Notes: generated by a model not told the origin, from the sequence alone. 17,960 bases of DNA from CAYYOS01 sp964473355 (GCA_964473355.1 CAYYOS010000040.1:1-17960); one strand, 5' to 3'. Positions 1-7,971 are shown, numbered from the stretch's first letter. Numbers and translations: made by a program.

Positions 1-1225
1 GCATGACCCCGGACAAACTAATTGAGGAGCTGGATAAGCGTGTTAAAGTGCCGGCCTCTCCAACGTCTGGGTGCCTCCGATACGCAATCGCATCGATATG
101 CTGGCCACTGGAATTAAGAGCCCCGTGGGTATCAAGGTGGCAGGCACGAATTTAAATGAAATTGACCGCATTACTCGGGAAATCGAGCGGGTGGTCAAAC
201 CGGTTTCCGGTGTTTCTTCCGCGCTGGCAGAGCGCCTTACCGGTGGTCGCTATATCGACGTGCGCATTGATAGGGATCGCGCCGCCCGCTACGGTCTTAA
301 CATCGTTGATGTGCAAAGCATCGTATCGGCCGCCATCGGTGGCGAGAATATCGGCGAAACCCTGGAGGGTTTGCAACGTTTTCCGATTAATGTGCGCTAC
401 CCTAGGGAAGTGCGCGATTCCGTAGAAAAATTGCGGCTTTTGCCGGTGTTAACGGAAGGCGGGATTCCCATAACCTTAGGAGACGTGGCCGCGATAACTG
501 TTCAAGATGGGCCACCTATGTTGAAAAGCGAAAATGCGCGACTATCCGGATGGGTATACGTAGACATTCGCGGTCGCGACTTAAGTTCGGCTGTGCGCGA
601 TATGCAAAGAGCGGTTAATAAAGCCGTGTCCTTGCCCCCGGGTTATTCCGTGTCGTGGTCGGGGCAATTTGAGTACTTAGAACGCGCCACGGCAAAATTA
701 AAGCTGGTCATACCCGCGACCTTGTTTATAATTTTCATCTTGCTTTATTTAACATTTGGTCGTTTTGACGAGGCTTTACTCATTATGGCGACCTTACCGT
801 TCGCAGTTGCCGGAGGTGTCTGGCTCTTATGGCTATTAGGGCACAATCTTTCGATTGCGAGCGCCGTCGGCTTCATCGCTCTGGCTGGCGTCTCCGCAGA
901 ATTCGGCGTGATTATGCTTCTCTATCTTAAGCAGGCCTGGACGGCACGTTTGGCAAATGGCCAGAGCGAGCACGGGGATTTAATTGCGGCGATCCGCGAA
1001 GGCGCCGTGATGCGCGTGCGCCCTAAGGCGATGACAGTGGCGGTGATTGTCGCCGGTTTGATCCCGATTATGTTAGGCGCCGGCACTGGCTCCGAGGTCA
1101 TGAAGCGAATAGCCGCGCCCATGGTGGGTGGCATGATTAGCGCGCCCTTTATTTCTATGTTGCTGGTGCCGGCGGTCTATTATTTAATGCGCAAACGTAA
1201 AATTTCTGTGCCACAAAATACATGA
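1..1225 (+). CDS. Heavy-metal RND efflux pump, inner-membrane subunit (CusA/CzcA family), C-terminal fragment with frameshift
   Basis: This is the C-terminal roughly 400 residues of a CusA/CzcA-type RND transporter, the inner-membrane proton antiporter of a tripartite metal efflux system. The family is about 1040 residues, so the 5' part lies outside the window. The reading MTPDKLIEELDKRVKVP starts at base 3. It continues as GLSNVWVPPIRNRIDML only if one base, probably a G, is restored near base 54; from base 71 the frame is open to the stop at 1223-1225. The porter-domain segment is followed by membrane segments typical of the family (for example the IPATLFIIFILLYLTF, SAVGFIALAGVSAEFGVIML and GLIPIMLGAGTGSE regions). 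The AGVSAEFG stretch is characteristic of the heavy-metal-efflux branch rather than AcrB. The exact metal (Cu/Ag or Co/Zn/Cd) cannot be decided from this part. The frameshift is more likely a sequencing error near a contig end than a real mutation. Confidence 0.9.
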
Positions 1226-1449
1226 ATTCGCATATGTCATACCAGTGTCACAATGGGCTAAGCGGGGTAAAATTCGTTGCAAACCCACCAAAATTGACGG
1301 GATTGATCCACAGTCACAAAAAGTACATGTTGCAATTGAAGTTTTTGTATTGGGTCGCCGTAAAAACCATAAGCATATGAAAAATATAGGTATTTAAAGA
1401 GACTAAAATTTCAGCTACGGAAAAAACCCCTTGCCTAGAACTGACTTAA

Positions 1450-1472
1450 TGCATGAGTAACGATCTCATGCA
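1450..1472. repeat. 8-bp inverted repeat TGCATGAG / CTCATGCA
   Basis: A perfect inverted repeat (arms 1450-1457 and 1465-1472, 7-base centre) lies only 4 bases before the DnaA-box palindrome. It has no T-run after it, so it looks like a protein-binding site rather than a terminator. The binding protein is unknown. Confidence 0.6.
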
Positions 1473-1476
1473 CAGA

Positions 1477-1501
1477 GTTATCCACAGTAAGTGTGGATAA
1501 C
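1477..1501. promoter_or_regulatory. Pair of perfect consensus DnaA boxes in inverted orientation
   Basis: TTATCCACA (1478-1486, plus strand) and its reverse complement TGTGGATAA (1492-1500) match the strong E. coli R1-type DnaA box exactly. They are separated by GTAAG and form a 10-bp perfect inverted repeat with flanking G/C. Two exact 9-mers this close are very unlikely by chance. They could serve as part of a replication origin, a DnaA-titration or reactivation locus, or a DnaA-controlled promoter for exbB. Confidence 0.7.
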
Positions 1502-1634
1502 AAAACGCGTGCCAGATTTTTAAATTTGTATTATGTCCTTCGATCTTTATGAATAGGTGTTTACATGCAGGGCGCTTGCTATCGCATAGCGTTACAAGAT
1601 AAAGTTACGCGATTCATTATTAGGAGAATCCCCA

Positions 1635-2240
1635 GTGCTTTCAATTATCGAAGCAGCCGGTTGGCCGATATGGCCCATCATTTTAGCCTCCATTATCAGC
1701 CTAGGGATTATCGTTGAGCGACTCTGGTCGCTGCGGATAACGCAAGTTGCGCCGCCACGTTTATTGCCGGCGGTGGTGCAAGAAGTGCGGCAAAAAGGTG
1801 TCAACGCCGACATGCTAAACCGCTTGAGCGCGAACTCAATGTTAGGCCGGGTGTTCGCTGCTGGCTTAAAAAATATTTCCAGCAGCAGAGAAGTAGTTAA
1901 GGAAGCCATCGAGGAAGCCGGCCGCGCCGCCGCCCATGAGCTGGAACGCTTTCTTACTACCCTGGGCACCATAGCCTCGGTGAGCCCTTTATTAGGCCTC
2001 TTAGGTACCGTCATCGGCATGGTGGAAATTTTTGGCGCGCTCACCCCCACGGGAGGCAATCCTGCTTTACTCGCCCACGGTATTTCCGTCGCGCTCTATA
2101 ACACGGCAATGGGCTTAATCGTGGCTATTCCCAGTATGATTTTCTTTCGGTATTTTCGTGGCAAAGTAGCCGGGCTCTTAGTAGAAATGGAACAGCAGGC
2201 CATAAAATTGGTTGAAGTGTTGCACGGAGAGCGCCAGTGA
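1635..2240 (+). CDS. exbB: ExbB / TolQ / MotA-family proton-channel protein
   Basis: Inner-membrane proton-channel subunit that, with ExbD, energises TonB-dependent outer-membrane transport (a TolQ-like role is the alternative). The 201-residue protein has three predicted membrane segments at about residues 8-28, 110-133 and 150-172. The family signature PLLGLLGTVIGMVEIF lies in the second and the GISVALYNTAMGLIVAIP stretch in the third. The N-terminus (LSIIEAAGWPIWPIILASI) resembles the short betaproteobacterial ExbB type. The GTG start at 1635 is supported by TAGGAGA at 1621-1627. The stop overlaps the exbD start (GTGA), so the two are almost certainly one operon. No tonB or receptor gene is nearby, so the transported substrate cannot be inferred. 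Confidence 0.9.
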   Translation: MLSIIEAAGWPIWPIILASIISLGIIVERLWSLRITQVAPPRLLPAVVQEVRQKGVNADMLNRLSANSMLGRVFAAGLKNISSSREVVKEAIEEAGRAAAHELERFLTTLGTIASVSPLLGLLGTVIGMVEIFGALTPTGGNPALLAHGISVALYNTAMGLIVAIPSMIFFRYFRGKVAGLLVEMEQQAIKLVEVLHGERQ

Positions 2241-2659
2241 ATTTTCAGCGCGGGCGTACCCAAGAGGAACCCGAAATAAATCTTATCGCTATGATAGACG
2301 TGCTCTTGGTGATTTTAATTTTTTTAATGGTCACTACCACTTTTACACAAATTTCGCAGCTTGAAATAAATTTGCCCGAAGCCAATGCGGCCGCAAAATC
2401 AGCGGACCCTAAGTCAATTGAAATTACCGTCGATGCCGCCGGCCGTTACTTGGTTAACGGCGAAAATTTGGCGAATAAAACAGTAGAGGGCATCAGCCAG
2501 GCTTTACGTAGCGCCGCAGGGGGCGTCGCGGAACCCGTCATTATTATTAAAGCAGACGCCGGCGCCACACACCAGTCCGTTGTGAATGTCATGGAAGCGG
2601 CGCGACTAGCCAATTACACGCGCATCACCTTTGCTGCGCAAGCGCGTACCGAGAAATAA
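2237..2659 (+). CDS. exbD: ExbD / TolR-family energy transducer subunit
   Basis: Partner of ExbB in the proton-driven motor that powers TonB or a Tol-type system. The 140-residue protein has a short cytoplasmic N-terminus (QRGRTQEEPEINLI), one membrane helix at about residues 16-38 and a periplasmic domain. The helix carries the essential membrane Asp at residue 21 (MIDVLLV). The usual Pro two residues before that Asp-containing turn (NLIP or VTPF in relatives) is Ala here, a minor variation. The start is GTG at 2237, overlapping the exbB stop by four bases, with GGAG at 2226-2229 as ribosome binding site. It converges on msrB across an AT-rich inverted repeat. Confidence 0.9.
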   Translation: MNFQRGRTQEEPEINLIAMIDVLLVILIFLMVTTTFTQISQLEINLPEANAAAKSADPKSIEITVDAAGRYLVNGENLANKTVEGISQALRSAAGGVAEPVIIIKADAGATHQSVVNVMEAARLANYTRITFAAQARTEK

Positions 2660-2683
2660 GGGGAATCTTAAAACCTAAATCAC

Positions 2684-2767
2684 AAGGCAAAAATCAAAAT
2701 TAAAAACTTAAAACGGCAACTTTACCTAAGCATCCATTTTTGCCTTCTAACTTTTGATTTTTGCCTT
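2684..2767. terminator. AT-rich 16-bp inverted repeat between convergent genes, possible bidirectional terminator
   Basis: AAGGCAAAAATCAAAA (2684-2699) is repeated as its exact reverse complement at 2752-2767, with a 52-base spacer. The motif TTTTGCCTT also occurs three times on the right side (ending at 2746, 2767 and 2774). It lies between the convergent exbD and msrB genes, which suits a two-way terminator, although the long spacer and low GC are atypical. It may be one copy of a dispersed intergenic repeat family. Confidence 0.5.
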
Positions 2768-2797
2768 TTGCCTTCTCATCTCATCCCCCGAAACCCG

Positions 2798-3196
2798 CTA
2801 GCCCGTCTTATCCTCGAAATCTAAAGCGACCGAATTAATACAATAACGTTGCCCGGTGGGCTGGGGGCCGTCATCAAAAATATGACCTAGGTGGGCGTCA
2901 CACGTCGCGCAATGCACTTCCACGCGACGCATCCCTAAACTGTTGTCCTCGGTGGTCGCCGTAGCCCCAGGTAGCGCATCCCAAAAACTCGGCCAACCGG
3001 TGCCGGAGTCAAATTTTACATTGGAATCAAACAATGCCGAGCCACAGCCGATGCAATGATAGACTCCGCTGCCTTTATGTTGATAATACTTCCCGGTAAA
3101 AGGCCGCTCGGTGCCGTGTTTGCGCGTCACCTGAAATTGTTCCGGCGTAAGCTGCGCCGCCCATTCTTCGGGCGTTTTAGAGATCTTGCTTGGCAT
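2798..3196 (-). CDS. msrB: Peptide-methionine (R)-S-oxide reductase MsrB
   Basis: Reduces the R-epimer of methionine sulfoxide in oxidised proteins, normally using thioredoxin. All hallmarks of the 130-140-residue family are present: two zinc CxxC pairs (Cys48/Cys51 and Cys96/Cys99), the SGTGWPSF motif at residues 64-71, GHIFDDGP at 104-111, and the RYCIN motif with catalytic Cys119. There is no signal peptide, so it should be cytoplasmic. It begins 44 bases after the DUF4124 gene on the same strand with no visible promoter or Shine-Dalgarno sequence. It is therefore probably the last gene of a lipoprotein-DUF4124-msrB transcript. The start chosen is the ATG giving the usual KTPEEW...L(T/S)PEQF N-terminus. 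Confidence 0.96.
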   Translation of the reverse strand: MPSKISKTPEEWAAQLTPEQFQVTRKHGTERPFTGKYYQHKGSGVYHCIGCGSALFDSNVKFDSGTGWPSFWDALPGATATTEDNSLGMRRVEVHCATCDAHLGHIFDDGPQPTGQRYCINSVALDFEDKTG

Positions 3197-3240
3197 CGGG
3201 TAGGTTGGAAAAGGCGTAGAAGACTACAGGTGGCGCGACT

Positions 3241-3708
3241 TTATTTGCACCATGAATCCACTTCTTTTTGCGCATTGGCGATGAGCTGCGCACGCTCGGT
3301 ATCATCGGGATACACGCGCTCGCCTTGTTCGTTTACGGTAAACATGCGTACCCCCTCCTGCCGCGCCCGCAAACTGGCCTTAGCGTTAGAGCAATTATCT
3401 TGTTTAAGCTTGGCCTCGGCCTCGGATTTTTTTGCTTTCTCCGCATTTTCTTCGGCATCAACTTTGCGCTTGCGGTAATCCAGTTCTTTTTCGGCCACCG
3501 TTTTTTGACTAGATTTAAGGGCGTCTTTAACCGCTTTAGGAGTTGGTATGGGCGGAGGTGGCGGTTCAACTTTCTTTACCGCAACGCCGGGCGGGGGCTG
3601 ATCGGAATAATGAACACGACCTTGGGCGTCGACCCATTTACTGATCTCCGCAGCGCCGAGCGGGCTAATTAAAGCCAGCCACAGTAATGAAATAGTGAAC
3701 CGCACCAC
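3241..3708 (-). CDS. Periplasmic DUF4124-domain protein
   Basis: Secreted protein of unknown function with a short N-terminal DUF4124 domain. A signal peptide (hydrophobic SLLWLALISPLGAA, cleavage probably after Ala-20) is followed by KWVDAQGRVHYSDQPP, the DUF4124 core. Next come a proline run, a charged Lys/Glu/Ala-rich coiled-coil-like stretch (about residues 65-110) and a C-terminal part containing VNEQGERVYPDD, which is widespread in proteobacterial DUF4124 proteins. Two consecutive GTG codons could start it. The second (3705) has better spacing to AGGAGA; the first is given here. It sits 18 bases behind a small lipoprotein gene and ahead of msrB, suggesting one operon. DUF4124 genes are often found near guaB/guaA in Betaproteobacteria, and this one is separated from guaB only by the lipoprotein gene. 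Confidence 0.85.
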   Translation of the reverse strand: MVRFTISLLWLALISPLGAAEISKWVDAQGRVHYSDQPPPGVAVKKVEPPPPPIPTPKAVKDALKSSQKTVAEKELDYRKRKVDAEENAEKAKKSEAEAKLKQDNCSNAKASLRARQEGVRMFTVNEQGERVYPDDTERAQLIANAQKEVDSWCK

Positions 3709-3726
3709 GTCTCCTATGCTTGTCGC

Positions 3727-4059
3727 TTACAGGCCGCCGACGGGATACTTAAGTTGTTGTATACCGAGTTGTGCATGCTCGCTGGCGGTTTTAGAAAGTT
3801 TTATGACGGTCGCGCTATCAAATTTCGCCGCAGCTTCTTTGGCCTTGGTAAGCGCATCGTTTGCAGTGGTCCATAGGGCGTTTTGAGCTTTTGCCGCTTT
3901 CACGTCAGCCTCTGCTTTAGCCAACGCTTGCGTCGCCTCAGCGGACAAAGTTGGTTTGGGAGCTTCCGCCGCTTTTACTGTTTGTTCCTTATATGTGGTT
4001 TGGCAACCCGCTAACACTAATGCTGACGCGCCTAATACCGCAAAAAACAGCTGCTTCAT
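3727..4059 (-). CDS. Small DUF4398-like lipoprotein
   Basis: A 110-residue predicted lipoprotein. The signal ends in a lipobox LAGC (Cys19), so it should be lipidated and sorted to an envelope membrane. The mature part is an alanine-rich helical chain with heptad-like Ala/Lys/Glu spacing. Its ending, running from ALTKAKEAAAKFDSA into SEHAQLGIQQL, resembles DUF4398 proteins, whose role is unknown. The start has AGGAG about 8 bases upstream. It is the first gene of the minus-strand unit and is preceded by a good promoter (4097-4125). The DUF4398 link is by pattern only; an Lpp-like structural lipoprotein is a possible alternative. Confidence 0.8.
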   Translation of the reverse strand: MKQLFFAVLGASALVLAGCQTTYKEQTVKAAEAPKPTLSAEATQALAKAEADVKAAKAQNALWTTANDALTKAKEAAAKFDSATVIKLSKTASEHAQLGIQQLKYPVGGL

Positions 4060-4096
4060 TTAGTTCTCCTTCGTCTATTTTGAGTTATCTTCGATA

Positions 4097-4125
4097 AAAA
4101 TAACGGGTTGTCATGTTTTAGTCAA
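4097..4125 (-). promoter_or_regulatory. Sigma70-type promoter of the lipoprotein-DUF4124-msrB unit
   Basis: On the minus strand the -35 TTGACT (4125-4120) and -10 TATTTT (4102-4097) are separated by exactly 17 bases. A start near base 4090 gives a leader of about 30 bases with the ribosome binding site. It is divergent from the guaB promoter. Confidence 0.65.
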
Positions 4126-4154
4126 TCAAAAAGTAAACACGAGCTTGGGTACTG

Positions 4155-4183
4155 TTTACCGGACTTTGACACTTCCGTATAAT
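4155..4183 (+). promoter_or_regulatory. Sigma70-type promoter of guaB
   Basis: -35 TTTACC (4155-4160) and a perfect -10 TATAAT (4178-4183) are spaced by 17 bases. The predicted start near 4190 leaves a leader of only about 20 bases, which contains the ribosome binding site AGGAAG (4198-4203). Confidence 0.75.
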
Positions 4184-4209
4184 ACGCTTTTGCAACCAGG
4201 AAGAAAACA

Positions 4210-5674
4210 ATGCAAGTAGTGAACAAGGGCTTAACCTTTGACGACGTCTTGCTTGTGCCCGCATATTCCAGCGTACTTCCTCGCGATGTGCAGCTTTCCA
4301 CGCGGCTCACCCGCACTATCTCTTTAAATATTCCGCTGCTTTCTGCCGCTATGGACACCGTCACCGAGGCCCGTTTGGCCATTTCTATGGCGCAAGAAGG
4401 CGGCATTGGGATCATCCATAAAAACATGACAAGCGAGGCGCAGGCCGCGCATGTGGCGCGCGTCAAACGTTTCGAAAGCGGCGTCGTCAAGGATCCGATT
4501 ACCATTAATGAAGACATGTCGGTGCGAGAGGTGTTGGAATTAAAACGCCGCCATAAAATATCCGGCTTGCCGGTGGTTTCTGAAGGGCGAGTAGTGGGCA
4601 TCGTCACTAATCGTGATTTACGCTTCGAAAACAATCTAGATCAAACCATTAAAAGTATCATGACGCCACGAGAACGCTTGGTCACCGTGAAGGAGGGGGC
4701 GCCACGGGAAGAGGCGATGGCTTTAATGCACAAGCATAGACTAGAGCGGGTATTGGTTGTGAATGAACAGTTTGAGTTACGCGGATTAATCACGGTAAAG
4801 GACATTCAGAAATCGAAAGNNNNNNNNNNATCCTGACGCCTGCAAAGATGCACAGGGGCGTCTGCGCGTCGGTGCGGCGGTGGGCGTAGGGGCAGGCACG
4901 GAAGAGCGCGTTGCCCAGTTGATTGAAGCCGGCGTTGATGTCGTGGTAGTTGATACGGCGCACGGACACGCGCAAGCCGTTTTGGACAGAGTTAAATGGA
5001 TTAAAACCCACTATCCCAGCATGCAGGTAATCGGCGGAAACATTGCCACGGCGGCGGCGGCACTTGCCTTGGTCGACCACGGTGCGGACGGCGTTAAAGT
5101 GGGCATTGGGCCGGGTTCGATTTGCACCACGCGGATTGTAGCCGGCATCGGCGTGCCGCAAATTACGGCTATTCGTAATGCCAGCGCAGCGCTAAAGGAT
5201 ACCGATGTCCCGGTTATTGCCGACGGGGGTATCCGGTATTCCGGCGATATTGCCAAAGCCATTGCGTCGGGTGCGCATGCCATTATGTTGGGCGGACTAT
5301 TTGCCGGCACAGAGGAGGCGCCCGGAGAAATCGAACTGTATCAAGGCCGTTCTTACAAATCCTATCGCGGAATGGGGTCCTTAGGCGCGATGCAGCAGGG
5401 CTCGAGTGATCGCTATTTTCAAGAGGGCGATACTGCAGATAAATTGGTCCCGGAGGGAGTAGAAGGTCGCGTGCCTTACAAGGGCAGTGTCGTTGCCGTG
5501 ATTCAGCAATTAATGGGCGGTGTACGCGCCAGCATGGGTTACTTAGGCTGTGCAACGATAGATGATGTGCATACCCGGGCGGAATTTGTTGAGATTACCC
5601 AGGCAGGCGTACGCGAATCCCATGTCCACGACGTCCAGATTACCAAAGAGGCGCCTAACTACCGTACTGATTAG
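4210..5674 (+). CDS. guaB: IMP dehydrogenase, interrupted by a 10-N assembly gap
   Basis: Catalyses the NAD-dependent oxidation of IMP to XMP, the committed step of GTP synthesis. The N-terminal barrel part (LTFDDVLLVPAYSSVLP...) is followed by two CBS domains (about residues 95-205). The second barrel half has GGNIATAAA, the catalytic loop GPGSICTTRIV with the thioimidate Cys, and the flap sequence SSDRYFQEG. Ten Ns lie at 4820-4829, right after the second CBS domain, and the downstream part is in another frame. Alignment to the family (DIQKSK-x-x-PDACKD) suggests that only 3 bases are missing. That would restore one frame of 485 residues, the normal size, so the gene is probably intact. It starts at ATG 4210 with AGGAAG upstream and heads a co-directional run towards guaA. 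Confidence 0.96.
4820..4829. other. Assembly gap (10 N)
   Basis: A run of ten ambiguous bases inside guaB. Ten bases do not keep the frame, whereas three would; this marks the run as arbitrary padding rather than a measured gap. Confidence 0.95.
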
Positions 5675-5729
5675 TTGGGCCGGACTCGCTATAAATCCCG
5701 ATTGCTAGCACCTTTTGACTGAGGCCGTC

Positions 5730-5939
5730 ATGCGCATTAAATTAATCTTAAGCCTACTTTTACTGTTTATTGTCGCTTTATTTGCGGTGCAAAATGCCGC
5801 GGTGATCACCATAAAATTTTTGCTCTGGGAATTTGATATTTCTCAGGCGCTAATGATTTTCCTTACCTTTGCCATCGGATTAGTTATAGGGCTATTCATA
5901 CCCAGCGTGTTAACCAAGCCCCGTCCGCCCATTCAATAA
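5730..5939 (+). CDS. LapA-domain (DUF1049) small membrane protein
   Basis: A 69-residue inner-membrane protein with two hydrophobic segments (about residues 4-19 and 35-57). The AVQNAAVITIKFLLWEF stretch between them is the LapA/DUF1049 signature. In E. coli the LapA protein works with LapB in controlling lipopolysaccharide assembly; whether this copy does so is unknown, since no lapB gene is next to it. The ATG at 5730 is preferred over an upstream TTG at 5715 because GAGG lies 5 bases before it. Its TAA stop shares one base with the guaA start (TAATG), tying guaA translation to this gene. LapA-type genes between guaB and guaA are not the usual arrangement. Confidence 0.85.
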   Translation: MRIKLILSLLLLFIVALFAVQNAAVITIKFLLWEFDISQALMIFLTFAIGLVIGLFIPSVLTKPRPPIQ

Positions 5940-7504
5940 TGCGCCAGCGAAAAATTCTCATTCTAGATTTTGGCGCGCAATATACGCAGCTTATCGCGCG
6001 GCGCGTACGCGAAGCCCAGGTGTATTGCGAAATTCACCCCTATGACGTAGACGACGTATTTATCCGCAGCTTTAACCCGCAGGGCATTATCTTATCGGGC
6101 GGCCCAGCGTCCGTCACCGCAGAAGATACCCCGCGCGCACCGCAACTGGTTTTCGAATTAGGCGTACCGGTGCTGGGTATTTGCTACGGCATGCAGACGA
6201 TGGCGGCGCAATTAGGTGGGAAGGTCGAAGGCTGCCAGAAGCGCGAATTTGGTTACGCGGAAGTGCGCGCGCGCGGTCATTCTGAACTACTAAAGGACAT
6301 TCAAGATCGCTGTAATAGTGAAGGTCATGGCTTATTGGATGTGTGGATGAGCCACGGCGACGGTGTAAGCGAAGCGCCCCTCGGATTTAGCATAATAGCC
6401 AGTAACGACTCCACGCCGATTGCGGCTATCGCGGACGCGCAACGTAGGTTTTACGGCTTGCAGTTTCATCCCGAAGTCACCCACACGGCGCAGGGTGCTG
6501 CGATATTGCGGCGCTTTGTGCGAGACATTTGTGGCATCCCCGGCGATTGGAATATGCCCGATTACGTCAATGAGGCGCTCGCCAAAATCCAAGCCGAAGT
6601 CGGAAATGAGGAAGTGCTGCTGGGGCTTTCTGGCGGCGTCGATTCAGCGGTTGCTGCCGCGCTGATTCATCGGGCTATCGGCGATAAACTGGTTTGCGTG
6701 TTTGTGGATACGGGCTTGTTGCGCTTAAAGGAAGCCGAGCAAGTGTTAGACACCTTTGATAAAAATTTAGGTGCGCGGGTCATCCACGTCGCAGCGGAGA
6801 AGCAGTTCATGCATCATCTAACTGGTGTGACTGACCCCGAGCAAAAACGCCGCATTATCGGCCGCGAATTTGTTGAAGTATTTCAGCGCGAAGCGGCAAA
6901 ACTGCCGCAGGTTAAATGGCTGGCGCAAGGCACTATTTATCCGGATGTAATTGAATCCGCGGGCGCCAAAACGAAAAAAGCCCATGCGATTAAATCTCAC
7001 CACAATGTGGGCGGCTTACCTGAAACCTTGCATTTAAAATTGCTTGAGCCTTTGCGGGAGTTGTTTAAGGATGAGGTGCGCGAACTAGGGCTGGCTTTGG
7101 GTTTGCCGCGCGATTTAATTTATCGCCATCCTTTTCCGGGACCCGGGCTGGGTGTGCGCATTTTGGGCGAAGTCAAAAGTGATTATGCCGATCTGCTACG
7201 CCAGGCCGATTTTATTTTCATCGAAGAATTACGAGCGCACGGCTGGTACGAAAAAGTAGCGCAAGCATTCGCGGTATTTTTACCGGTTAAATCGGTGGGT
7301 GTCATGGGAGATGGCCGAACTTACGAACACGTCATCGCCCTACGCGCCGTACAAACCACAGATTTTATGACCGCCCATTGGGCAGAATTACCCTATGCCT
7401 TACTGGCTAAAGCTTCAAATCGTATTATCAATGAAGTACGAGGTGTTAACCGCGTCGTTTACGATATTTCCGGTAAGCCTCCCGCTACCATCGAATGGGA
7501 GTAG
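5939..7504 (+). CDS. guaA: GMP synthase (glutamine-hydrolysing)
   Basis: Converts XMP, glutamine and ATP to GMP, following GuaB. The 521-residue protein has an N-terminal class I glutamine amidotransferase domain with nucleophile Cys82 in GICYGMQ and the His177/Glu179 pair in QFHPEV. An ATP-pyrophosphatase domain follows with the P-loop SGGVDS at 231-236, then the dimerisation/XMP-binding domain with FPGPGLGVRILGE and the C-terminal PPATIEWE. Length and motifs match the family (E. coli 525). The start ATG overlaps the lapA stop by one base and has no Shine-Dalgarno sequence, so translation probably depends on the upstream gene. Its end overlaps tadA by 10 bases. Confidence 0.98.
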   Translation: MRQRKILILDFGAQYTQLIARRVREAQVYCEIHPYDVDDVFIRSFNPQGIILSGGPASVTAEDTPRAPQLVFELGVPVLGICYGMQTMAAQLGGKVEGCQKREFGYAEVRARGHSELLKDIQDRCNSEGHGLLDVWMSHGDGVSEAPLGFSIIASNDSTPIAAIADAQRRFYGLQFHPEVTHTAQGAAILRRFVRDICGIPGDWNMPDYVNEALAKIQAEVGNEEVLLGLSGGVDSAVAAALIHRAIGDKLVCVFVDTGLLRLKEAEQVLDTFDKNLGARVIHVAAEKQFMHHLTGVTDPEQKRRIIGREFVEVFQREAAKLPQVKWLAQGTIYPDVIESAGAKTKKAHAIKSHHNVGGLPETLHLKLLEPLRELFKDEVRELGLALGLPRDLIYRHPFPGPGLGVRILGEVKSDYADLLRQADFIFIEELRAHGWYEKVAQAFAVFLPVKSVGVMGDGRTYEHVIALRAVQTTDFMTAHWAELPYALLAKASNRIINEVRGVNRVVYDISGKPPATIEWE

Positions 7505-7971
7505 ACGCGTTTACCGCAGAGCTAGATATCTTAATGATGCGGGCTGCTTTGGAGTTGGCAGAAGCTGCTCGGGATCAAAACGAGGTACCCATAGGCGCGG
7601 TAGTGGTTAAAGACAATAAGATTATCGGGCGAGGCTTTAATTCGCCCATCGGCCGCCATGACCCGAGCGCGCATGCTGAAGTGTTAGCCTTGCGCGAAGC
7701 GGCGGTCTACTTAAACAATTACCGCTTACCCGGGTGTTATTTATACGTCACCTTAGAGCCCTGCATTATGTGCGCCGGCGCGATTATGCACGCGCGTCTG
7801 GCGCGCCTCATTTACGGGGCCGCCGACCCTAAAACCGGTGCCTGCGGGAGCGTGGTTAATCTCTTTGAGGAAAAGCGCTTAAACCATCACACCGCCGTCA
7901 CGGCCGGCGTATTGGCGGAAACCTGCGGTGATATCTTAAAACTTTTTTTTGCCGGCAAGCGACTTTTATGA
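7495..7971 (+). CDS. tadA: tRNA-specific adenosine deaminase TadA
   Basis: Deaminates adenosine-34 in the tRNA-Arg(ACG) anticodon to inosine. The 158-residue cytidine-deaminase-fold protein has the zinc and catalytic motif HAEV (His60, Glu62) and PCIMC (Cys90, Cys93), the REVP-like NEVPIGAVVV start of the fold, and GRHDPSAHAE, which is typical of TadA rather than free cytidine deaminases. ATG 7495 lies inside guaA (10-base overlap) without a Shine-Dalgarno sequence; a later Met at about residue 14 would cut into the first helix. The guaA-tadA neighbourhood is common in Betaproteobacteria. Confidence 0.96.
   Translation: MGVDAFTAELDILMMRAALELAEAARDQNEVPIGAVVVKDNKIIGRGFNSPIGRHDPSAHAEVLALREAAVYLNNYRLPGCYLYVTLEPCIMCAGAIMHARLARLIYGAADPKTGACGSVVNLFEEKRLNHHTAVTAGVLAETCGDILKLFFAGKRLL

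Larger units (their letters stand above)
1226..1634. other. 409-base intergenic region with DnaA boxes and palindromes
   Basis: No convincing gene is present. It contains a near-consensus DnaA box (TGATCCACA, 1304-1312), an AT-rich stretch at about 1361-1413, an 8-bp inverted repeat at 1450-1472, two perfect inverted DnaA boxes at 1477-1501, a second AT-rich patch at about 1512-1534, and a small GCTAT-CGC-ATAGC palindrome at 1578-1590. GATC sites lie at 1305, 1462 and 1542; the last two read GATCT. I see neither a clear sigma70 promoter for exbB nor a T-tailed terminator for the pump gene. Confidence 0.7.

Noticed and set aside
1477..1501. DnaA-box palindrome read as an intrinsic terminator of the pump gene
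   Set aside because: No T-run follows on either strand, and the exact match to consensus DnaA boxes explains the symmetry better.
4166..4183. TTGACA close to TATAAT before guaB
   Set aside because: They are only 6 bases apart, far from the 16-18 needed. The TTTACC at 4155-4160 has the right 17-base spacing.
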